The notes below the pieces were generated by a model. That model was given only the letters and a program-made list of their open reading frames with translations. It had not been told where the DNA came from and searched no databases. The translations under genes were made by a program, and so were the position numbers. Below, one piece after another: positions 1-10,600 of a stretch of DNA of 64,000 nucleotides (the stretch's first letter is position 1; each line of letters opens with the position of its first letter). Origin of the DNA: Eublepharis macularius (lineage: Eukaryota; Chordata; Lepidosauria; Squamata; Eublepharidae); contig NC_072801.1 in assembly GCF_028583425.1 (NCBI RefSeq), positions 13,784,001 through 13,848,000 on the forward strand. The letters run 5' to 3'.

Positions 1-129
1 CCCCAATCCAGGCTGAAAAGGGCCCAAAATGGCCAAGAGTCAGGTGGGTGGGGAGGGGGGGCACCTGACGTGTGACCTCTTTGGGGAACTGCTGGAACTG
101 CGTTCCTGCACGTTCCCCCTCAAAATGAG
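1..129. other. Left-edge sequence, nothing recognised
   Basis: G-rich start of the window. By position it should lie in an intron of the glucagon-receptor-family gene, because the extracellular-domain exons that must precede the first visible exon are not found here. No coding exon is supported. Confidence 0.3.
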
Positions 130-305
130 CCCTGCTCTCTCCTCTATTTTATCCTCACAACAACCCTGTGAGGTATGTTACACCGAGAGAGACAAACTGA
201 TCCAAGGTCAGCCAGCAAGCTTCCATGGCAGAGTAGGAATTCGAACCTGGGTCTCCCAGATCATAGCCCAACACTCTGACTACTACAAGAGCTCCAGTGG
301 TATGG
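130..305 (-). repeat. tRNA-derived SINE, minus orientation
   Basis: Read on the minus strand, this contains a pol III B-box-like GGTTCGAATTCC and a body ending in a phrase meaning 'cctcacaggg...gaggata', typical of abundant squamate tRNA SINEs. Similar bodies recur at 45.7 and 52.4 kb. The exact subfamily is not determined. Confidence 0.55.
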
Positions 306-963
306 TGTGACTGCATGCCCCCAGTGATACCACCATATTTTTCCCCAGGCATCTTTTAGAAAGGCTTGTCCTAGGAAATGATAGGGAAGCGTGCTGGATT
401 TCTAGCATTCTTCAAGGAAGCCTCTAGCCCTCTTGATTTACAGCGAGAGCATTCAGGCAGCTTGCAGAGTAAGACAAGTGCCTGCTCCCCCCTTCTAGTA
501 TTGCAGGCAACAAATGCAAAAGCACCAGGATGACTGAGGAGCTTGTGGGCAAATGGCACTTATTCTGTGTTTCCCCCGCAGCTATTGCCACCCGTCCTGG
601 TCCTTTCAGTAAGCCTCGGTATTGCATACGCCATTACTTGCAATATCTTTATATTAACAGATGTGTGAGAAGGAAGTAACACTTCCACAAAAACTGGCAT
701 CACTTTACCTCCCTGTCCGCTATTGACCAATTAAGGAAAAAAATTAAACTCTGCCTTCCACTGAATTACAGTTTGCAAAAATTAAAAACCACGGCAATAG
801 CAGAAATGGATAAACACATGCAAAACCTAGAAATCCAGAACCTGCAAAGCCTTTAAAAAAAAAAGGTTATCCTGAAAGCCAAAGGTTTCACAAGTTGATT
901 AATTTTTCATTTGCCTTCTAAAAGGAACTGTGAATAGGTGCCACCTCTGTTTGGTGACTGAGA
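306..963. other. Receptor intron, nothing recognised
   Basis: Unique-looking AT-rich intron. The short open frames here have no recognisable domain, and no splice-bounded coding segment matching the receptor extracellular domain was found. Confidence 0.4.
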
Positions 964-1497
964 CCCGAAACAGACGTGATGAGTTACCTCAGTTCAACCT
1001 GGGTTTCCTCGCCTCAAGGTTTGACGGGAAGCGTAGGCGTCCTTGCAGGTGCATTGCTGCATTTCTCCTTCCCCTGCTTGCGTGGCCCGGAGCTACATAG
1101 CCACAAATGCTCTGCCCCCCCGTCGCACTGAGCATCACTTCATCTCCCCCCCTCGCCTGGCCCAGCCCCCACAGAGTGACACCGGGCTGCACTGGGAGAG
1201 CAGGAGGAAAGGCTTCCGGAGCATGCTGCATCTCCCCCTCACTCGTCCGGCCCCCGCCAGAAGCCGCCCAGCCCAGAACTGTGGGGATGGGGCCAAACGA
1301 GGAAGGGGGGAGATGAAGTGACGCTCAGTGTGATGGGGTGGGGGAGGCAGAGCACGTGCGGCTGTGTAGCTCTGGGCCACGCAAGCAGGGGAAGGAGAAA
1401 TGCAGCGATGCACCTGCAAGGACGCCTACACTTCCCGTCAAACCTTGAGGCAAGGAAACCCAGGTTGAACTTAGGTAACTCGTCACGTCTGTTTCGG
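964..1497. mobile_element. Large foldback (palindromic) MITE
   Basis: Two arms of about 190 bp are near-perfect inverted copies. The ends read CCGAAACAGACGTGA and TCACGTCTGTTTCGG. Each arm holds the module GGAAGCGTAGGCGTCCTTGCA (one base different in one arm), which is also found in the foldback element at 9.6 kb. The centre is GC-rich and itself partly inverted. No convincing target-site duplication was found, so the superfamily is unassigned. The open frames across the element are by-products of the palindrome. Confidence 0.75.
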
Positions 1498-1561
1498 CTC
1501 TTATTGGGAGTGGAGGGACGGCTGTTCCTTATTTAAGTGGCTCTCTTTCTCTTTTGTATAG

Positions 1562-1668
1562 GAAGGGGCCCACCGGTTGATGGTGAGCTTCAAAGTCCTC
1601 TACACAGTGGGCTATTCCCTGTCGCTGCTAGCTCTGACCCTGGCTCTGCTCATCCTCACCGTCTTCAG
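1562..1668 (+). CDS. Receptor exon: TM1
   Basis: Acceptor TATAG, donor CAG/GTATCG. Opens with [10 protein letters not shown] and encodes TM1 ([20 protein letters not shown]). It leaves two bases of an Arg codon that the next exon completes. The YTVGYSLSL signature is diagnostic of the glucagon receptor subfamily. Confidence 0.92.
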
Positions 1669-4600
1669 GTATCGCTACCGGGTCTCTGCCCTGCTCAGCG
1701 AGAGCACTGTGGGACAATTTTTTTGCTAATCGCAGTTGCTGTGAAGCTGTGTAAAGTTGTCTGTTGTCTGTTTGGCAATACTGTAGAAAATGGGGAGGAA
1801 GGAGAGATGTTCTGGGAAAATAACAAACCAGAAAAAACTGACATTTCTCAGCATCGGCGCCTTTATCTTTGGAGTTCTCTTCTGGCAGCTACACTCGTAG
1901 CACCAGAATGGTTGGTTTTTGACTAGGAACTGATTTCAAAAGCAGCATATACACAACAGATAAAAATCCACAACAGAGCAACTCTGGGACCCCAGTGACA
2001 TAAAGAGAAGTTCAAGTATTCTGTTGAGTTATACAATAATGTAGACTCAGCAAACAACTTCATACCTTTGCAGAGTAGGGCTAGATAGGAGAGGACTTTA
2101 GAAGGCAAAGCAGGCACTTTAAAAAAAATATACCCAAAATTTTATGGTTTGCTGTTGGTTGACTCTGTATTATGTATCCTGGTTGCTTTTCTGCTTCCTT
2201 TGTTTTCCTGGCTGTTTACAGTGGTCCTGCTACTGCCTGCTCAGTGGTTTATTGCATTCCTGGTTTTAGTGCTTTGATTTTTATTGTTTGGTTTTTCACT
2301 TTTTATGTTGTCACTTTTGATCTTCATCAGTTTGCCTAATTATAAATTGCTGTGATGGTTTTAAATAACATCAACTGACTTGGGGAGCTTTTAGCTGGGA
2401 GTTCAGGCCATCAAACAAGCACGATAATGCAGGAGCTGTGAGTAGGGGGAGTGGACTGTCTTCTGAGCTTTTGAGCGCCGTGATGTTTTTGGTCCTGCAG
2501 GAAGCTGCGTTGCACTCGGAACTACATCCACGCCAATCTCTTCGCCTCCTTTGGGCTCCGGGCAGTTTCAGTAATTGTGAAGGATTCGTTGCTGGAGAAG
2601 ATGTGGGGGAAGGAGGTCTTTCAGATGTCTGACTGGGAGGCCTTGCTGAGTAATGAAGTGAGTTGTCATGTGCTTAGCTGTTCTAGGGAGGCCAGGAGGG
2701 CATCTCTGTCTTCCCTCACAATTTTAGAGTCTCTCTACACAAGATACCTCAGCATGTGCTCGTCAAGTGTAGGGAGACACACGGTTAGCTGAGAAGCATA
2801 GTTTAAAAAGACAGAGCCAGCAGAGATTGTGCCTTAGAGGGTTTGTTAATTTCATCTTCGCCTCCCAGAAGGCTCTGTCCAGTCTAAACTGTGTGGGATC
2901 GCAACCAGAGGGCAGCCAGGAATGGAAATGGGCTGGAGCTACCTTCCAGAGCCGGGCTTGGACCTGGAGAGATTACAATGGGCTGAAGTTTCCCTTCTGG
3001 CATTTCACAGCCCCTTCACCCAGTTCCAGTGTATAGCAAAGCCTTTGCCCTGCCACCAGCTCTGTCTTTTTAAACTACCCTTCCCAGCTACCATTGCATC
3101 TCCTGACATGTGTTCTTCATGTGTCAGATGTTTCGTGTAGAGAGACTCTTACTAGGATAGTGATTGATTGATTTGATTAGATTTTTAGCCCGCCCTCCCC
3201 ACAAGCAGGCTCAAGGCGGGTTACAATCATAGATAAATTACAACAGATAAAAACAATAAAATGAGATCTAAGTACAACATGAATTTCAATATTCCAGATG
3301 GGGCACCCCTTCCCCCTTTTCCTGCCCACCATACACAAAGGAAAAAAGGGAAGAAAAGGGGGGAGATGTGGGTTGGTGAAACTCTAACTCCCCAAGCATG
3401 GGGGGGGGGGGCAGATGGACCATATGGCCCCCTCTCACTGGTAGGAGACCAGCAGGGAGGCTAATTAGATGGATCCCGTGCTGGTCTCAACCATATGCCT
3501 GGTGGAACAACTCTGTCTTACAGGCCTGCCAAAAAGATATGAGATCTTGGTGGGCCCGAGTGTCTTCCAACAGAGAGTTCCATCAGGTTGGGGCCAGGAC
3601 AAAAAATGCCCTGGCCCTGGTCGAGGATAGCCGAGCCTCCCTGGGGCCAGGGACCACCGGTAGGTGTTTACCTGCAGATCTGTGAGCTCTCTGAGGTACA
3701 CACGGGGAGAGGCAGCCCCTCAGGTATGCTGGTCCCAGTCCGTTTAGGGCTTTATAAAACCTTGAACCTGATCTGGAACTCCCTGGGGAGCCAATACAGC
3801 TGCTGCAGAGTTGGAGTCACATGTGCCCTGAAAGAAATTCCTGTCAGGACACGAGCTGCAGCATTTTGGACCCACAGCAGTTTCCGGGTCAGGCCCAAGG
3901 GAAGCCCTGCGTTTCCCCGCTAAGGGAAAATTCTACCACAGTTGCGCTTCCTTTACCAGAAGTCAAAAAGTGACATGACAACTTTGTCTTCCTAGAAGAC
4001 ATTGGCCGATTCCAGACGGGCACAAATAAAGCGAGTGCTTTCGCTTTTCCAGCGACCTCAATCGTAAAAACCCGTAATGTCCCGTCCCTGCTTACCTCCG
4101 GTTCATGGCGCTGTGTTGCGCTCCAGAAGCGGACGGTGTGAACGCCGTATTGCGGGTTTGCACACTTCTGGACGCTTCGTCGCCGTGGAGAGGCCCTCCC
4201 CTTTCCCTCCTTCCTTTGCCGGCCGGCAACAATATTCCCTTAATTTTTTTTTTAAACCGGGCGCCATTTGCGCAGTCGCACATTTGTGCACATTGAAGTG
4301 CGCAAATGCACACAAATGCACAAATGCACAAAAGTTGACGCTGCGTATTCGCATACCTGCACATTTGCGCATTTGCGCAAAACACGTAAAAAAAATTTTT
4401 TAAAAAAAACTGAAATGTGAACCAATGAAGGCCCCCAACGTCAACTGTGACGGGGAGGAAACAACCAATCCCGGGTACCTCAGTTGGCCGTGCGAACATC
4501 CGGAAGTAGGATGGCACGGCACGCTGCGAGACAAAGCGGATGGAGACTAAAGTGAACGTGTGGCCGGTAAGCGATTATTTCCGCAGAAAAACCGCAATTT

Positions 4601-7600
4601 CTGGCCATCTGGAATCGGCCATTGTCAGCTAAGCATTAGGATGACCTTTACCCACATTGGCCAACTGGATACCCCCCAAAAGAAGGCCAAAGCCGCCTCC
4701 TGTCATTGTCACCCAGCACTGATATTTGTGAACATGAAGATTCTATTTTTTCATCCTGGCTAATAACCATTAATGGGTCTCTCTTTCATGTATTTGGCCT
4801 ACTTCTCCTTTTTTATGCCATCTAAGCTAACGGTGGGGAGGGAAGGCAGCATAGTATAGCCCAGTCTCATCAGATCTGGGAAGCTAAGCAGGGTCACCCT
4901 CAGCCAGAACCTGGACCGGAGACTGCCAGGGAAGACTGGGGTTGCTATGCAGAGGAAGGCAACGGCAAACTACCTCTGTTCCTCCTCTGCCTTGAAAGTC
5001 CCTTTCTGGGTCGCCGTAAGTTGGTGGCCACTTGACAACATGTACATACATAACCTGGTGTCCATTACTGCATCTTGTAGCAGTGAGTTCATGTTCATTT
5101 AGACACTTAAGTGAAGACTGTTGTACTGAATACCACCTATCAACCTAATTGGGTGCCTCGAATGTTTTCAGCACTGAAGAACAAATTTCTCTTTATGCTT
5201 TTTCTCCACAGTATAATCATGGTTCCAGTGCCCCAGCCATATTTAAACAAACAAAAAAATCCCCTAATGGCTTCCATTTTGCTTGTTCAAAAGGTGCTGC
5301 AGCCCTTTCGTCGTTGTGGTTGTACATTTCGGTGCCTTTGGGGGCTCTCTTTCTTGAGATCATAACTGTAAACCATTCTTAACCAGTCTGGCCACAGTTG
5401 CCTCTTTCTGAAAATGCACCAGCATTCTACCCATCAGGCAGAACGGGGTGGTAGAAAGGACCACACCTCATATGGGGGGGTGCATATACCACTTTTGAAT
5501 GCTTGCATAGAAACAGCACTGCGACTGGAAAGCCAACGTATACAGAATGAGGTTCTAGCCCAGTCCTTGAGGAGAATTAAAAAATGCGACTTTGCACAGC
5601 AGCTGGACAGTCTGTTTTGCCCCCTCATCCAGCTGCCTCACATAGATGTGGGATTACTCTGAAGACTGCGGGAAGGGGGCTGTGTGTATTCCATGCTTGT
5701 GCAACAGCACAGAGTGTGTGAAGGCAGGTGTAGAATATGGCGCTGTGAGAACCTCTGCTCTAGGATCTTTAAAAAACAAAACAGGATGCAAGTCAGGGGG
5801 ACTGCAAGAGTGAACACTTCCTTGTTTTTCAAGGGAGGGTAAAAAACCAGCTCCCCCACAGATTATGAAACAGGCCGGTTGGTGGGAAGGTGTGATTAGA
5901 ATCTTCCTCCTGAACTGCTACTTTTCTATGTTTAGAGGACGGTTTATGTTGATGGAGCATTCCAATGTGCCATCTCCTCCCCACCTGCTTCCTTAAGTGG
6001 TACAGTCCAGCAACAGAGACGCCAGCCTTTATTTAGAGAAATTTTATTGGATTAGAATATATAGTCATTCAATACAAACATTCCCCCTTTGTAAATATCT
6101 ACTTCTAACCCCCTCCCTTTCTTCCCCCCTTTTATTTGACTTCCAACAGTTTTCCAACCCTTTGTCTATCTTATTACTTACTTACTTAATACCTCATATA
6201 ATCTATTAAGCATACACTTAAACTCTTTTCTAAGCTTGTTGTTTTTTTATAACACAGAATTTCCTTTAACCCCTCCTTTACTAAATCTTATATTCTAGAT
6301 AACACATTGCTAGCATAAATAGTCTTTATATTATCAGTATAACATTTTATCCATTTTCTATTCCCTTATTTAATCTCTTTACTTTCCCCCATATAAGTTA
6401 ATTAATTTAACTTATATTCTATATATTTCTTTAAACATTTCTTATTCTCAATCTGTTTTAATTATATGAAATATCTGCTATACTAAAAACTTAACTACAA
6501 TAAAAAATACCTAGCTAGCATGCTCATATATATTCATTATATATATTCATAATAATATATCTGTTATTTAATACTGTGTATAATAAAAAAGAATTTTTGT
6601 CTTAACCCTAATAATAGCTTAGAATTTAATAGTTAAATCCCCCCTTTCCCGGTAAAGCCACTTCTCTCTTCTTTTATAGAGTCTCAGTAATTCTCGAACT
6701 GCCACAGTTTCCCTTCCACATCCCATTTTTTCTCCAAGTATTGCTTCAGTTTCTCCCAATCCATATTGAACTGTCCTGGATCAAGGTCTCTAAGCTTCCT
6801 TGTCATTTTGTCCATCTCAGCCATGTACAGCAATTTATAAATCCAATCTTCAATAGTTGGTACTTCTTGCAATTTCCATTTCTGCGCGTATAAAAGTCTA
6901 GCTGCTGTTATCATATAAAATAACAATGTTCTATGTTGTGCTGGAACATCTTCCATTCCCAAGTTCAGTAGCAACAATTCTGGGTTTCTATTAACTTGAA
7001 ATTGTAAAATCTCATTAATCACTTCTATTATTCCTCCCCAGTATTGCTTAGCTACCTAGAGATGCCAGCCTTATAAGCGCTATGAACTTCAGCGAAGACC
7101 AGCGGATGACTTCTGCACAGTTGCCAAGCAGGCAGCCTTGATTCCCCCTTGTGAAGATTCAGTTGGAATGATTATTAACCTGCTTATACCCTTGCTTCCC
7201 AGGCTGCAATTGGCTGCCGAGTGGCTCAGGTGGTGATGCAATACTGTATCCTAGCCAATCACTATTGGTTTCTGGTGGAGGCGGTCTACCTATACAAGCT
7301 TCTGATAGGAGCCGTCTTTTCAGAGAAGAATTACTACACCCTCTACCTGTACCTTGGCTGGGGTAAGGAGGAAACGTTGGCTGGATACGGTGGGTTTTGC
7401 TTAGTGTATGGGAAGTGCCACCTTCCAATAGCCAGTTGATAGAATCAGCAACGCTCTTGCTGGGCTGTGTTGGTCCAGGCTGCAGGGGGCGGTAGCCCTG
7501 TTGGACACAGTGCATGCTGCACCACAACTCCCTGCACTGAGAAAAGCAGCATTCAGGGAGAAGGCTAGGCTGTACCCTCCCCCTCCCCCCGGCGAGTCAT

Positions 7601-10600
7601 TTTACCTGCAGAGGAACATTTGCAAAGTAGTGCCAAAGAATTCTGCTAGTGTTATCAGCTATCCTATTTTTTTCCCCATAAGAATCCGAGAGGAGCCCTG
7701 CCAGAATGGGTCAAAGATCCATCCAATCTAGGCTCCTGTTCCCAACAGTGGCCAACCAGTTGCCCGTGGAGGGCCTGCCAGCAACAGCCCTCCCCTGTTG
7801 AATCCCCCCAGCCATCATACAACCAGAAACATTCTGGCCTTGAACCCTAAGCTCCCATTCTTCTATTGGGGCTAATACCCAGCCATAGACTTATCCTCCA
7901 TGCATCTGCCCAATTCTCTTTGAATCCACGTTAGCCTGTGGCCATCACTTCATCTTGTGGCAGTGAGTTCCACAAGTCAAACTACCTGTTTCTTTTGTCT
8001 GCCCTGGGTCTACTACCAACCAGTTCCATAGTTCTGATATTACTGGAGAGGGAGAAAAGTGTCTTCTCTCTCTATCCTGCCTTCCTTTTATGTCCTAGTC
8101 CTTGCGGAAAATACTGTATTGAGCAACGGTCTGACTCTATAAGCATTACAAACCGGCATGTCCCAACCATTTGTCCATTAGGGGTTGGCTTCAGGGGAGT
8201 TTACTAGCTTCAGAAAGATCTTGCCCGATTGGTAGTAGCAAAGGTCTTTTTTAAAAGAACCCCTCTCTTTGTCTGTATGCCAAGCAGTGGAACTAGCTTG
8301 TTTTTGACTTCACGGGATTTTTTTGATTTGCAGGAACCCCTGTAGTATTTGTGGTTCCATGGATGGCCGCCAAATACCTGAAGGAGAACGCAGAGTAAGT
8401 GAAGATGGTGCTGTCTCATAATGGGTGTGAAATAGGGTGAATGGCTTTGTACAGACATTGCATGGACCACTGGATTAATTTAACCATAGTCACTGTGGTC
8501 ATCTGAATGCAGGTCATGACGCTAATTGTGTTTAGGGTTCATAGAACCAGAATCTGTAACCATAGCTTTAACTTGGTTTAACCATAGGGTTGCCAACTCC
8601 AAGTTGGGAAATTCCTGGAGATCTGGGAGGTGAAACCTGGAGAAAGTGGGTTTTGGGGAGGGAAAGGACCTTGGCATGGCATAATTCCATAGAGTCCACC
8701 CCCCCAAAGTAGCCATTTTCTCCAGGTGAACTGACCTCTGTGGCCTGGAGACCAGTTGTAATTCCGGGAGATCTCCAGCCACTACCTGGAGGCTAAGCCA
8801 AACAAGGAGAGAAAACCGGATAGTGAGGAGTACAAGCAACGTCCGGAAATATGCAATTAATGCTGACTTTTATATAAATGTTGCAATAGTGCAAACGTGC
8901 AAAGTGCAAATAAATAACATGCAATGAATACAATAAATATAGTTAATACAATTCAGTTGTCCAAGTCATAATATAAATGTCCAAAACAGACCCACAATGG
9001 GGATATACTAAAGAGGAAGTCACAAGGCAGTCTTATGGTGGTGGCTCAAGTCCAATGAGATGTAAAATCCACAGGTGCCGACGGGATTATGCAGGCATCT
9101 TATACAATTCCCGTTTCGTATGAAACATACTTCTTCTTGAGCACAAGTACAACTGGAAGGTTGCCAATCCACTCCAACGTGACTGCTCAAGACCTATTAC
9201 ATTTCCAAATGAATGACGGACATAGGTGAATGGAGGATTAGCTCATGGAGGATTATTTAGTCCTAGCTTGTTGTGACCAATCCTAATTCCAGAGTTTTCA
9301 TAAAAGGATGTGCTTGCTATCCCCAGCCTGCCCTGCTACAAGTGGAGGGCAAGTGGAGGGCAAGTGAACAGGGAGGAATATACGTGAGGCTGTTCACTTG
9401 CCAGGCAAGTGTCATTCGTCACTTGTAGCTTGGCACTGTGGGAAAGCTTCGCTCTGTCAATTAAGTTAATCTCTACTGGCTGCTGTTATCTATCTATGCC
9501 ACAGTGGCCCACATTTGGGCAATCAGTTAACTGTGGATAGTTGAATTGTACCCTGGTTTTACATTGTGTCTTAACTCTTCCTAGCTCTCTGGTGCATGCA
9601 TCTCGGCAAAGTAAACTTGACTGGGAGCCAAGCTACAAGTGACGCCTGACACAGGTTGGACGCTTGTCAGCTTCCCTCAAGTTTTGATGGGAAATGTAGG
9701 CGTCCTGCTCTTGCAGCTGTAATGGAGAGCCAAGCTGTAAAACCAGGATGCCTACATTTCCCATCAAAACTTGAGGGAAGCTGAAAAGCGTCCAACCTGT
9801 GTCAGGCGTCACTTGTAGCTTGGCTCTGAATCTGAGATTCCCAGCTAGGCTTCCCTGTCCATTCAGCTACCTGTGCTGAACAATGTGCACTTCTCCTTGT
9901 GTTTTAGGTGCTGGGCACTGAATGAGAACATGGCTTATTGGTGGATTATTCGGATTCCTATTCTGCTAGCATCTGTGGTAAGTGTTCTACAGGGCATGAT
10001 GCCTTCCCAGTGGCTGCAGAATGCTAAGTGGGCTTTTCCCATCTTGGCTTCCAACAGGGACAGCAGCACTTCCCCGGCAAGAAAGGACCGTTCCTTTGCC
10101 TAGCAGTGTGTTGTGTGTCAATCCATTCAGATAGTCAGAACAAAGTGCTTGGTGCACTTTTCCAGGACTGTGCTGCTCAGAATGTTATGTGCCTGTGGGT
10201 GTAGGCATCATATTTGGAAGTCCCCCTGTGTCCCTACACCTTCCTGCATATGGAAAGCTTAGCAAGTCACATTTGAAAACCAGCCAAATGGGAGAGACTT
10301 GCAGTCTGAATTATTCAGTCTCAGGAAGACTGGACCACATGTTGACAGATCGAGATGAGTAGCTGTCTTAGTCTATCTGCATCAGTAAAAAAGACCAAGA
10401 GCCAAGTAGCACCTGTAAGACTAACAAAATTTATTTCTGATAGGTTATGAGCTTTCGTGAGACACAGCTCACTTCTTCAGACACAGCTAGAATGTAATTC
10501 TATCTGACCTTGTATTCCGGAGAGTGGAGCGATTACAGATGTCGATGGGATTCAGTGGGATATACAGAGGGGTAGTAGGTGTGGAGAAATCCACACTGGT

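Noticed and set aside
4860-4960. Possible functional 5S rRNA gene
   Set aside because: The 5S similarity is diverged and fused to a SINE body.
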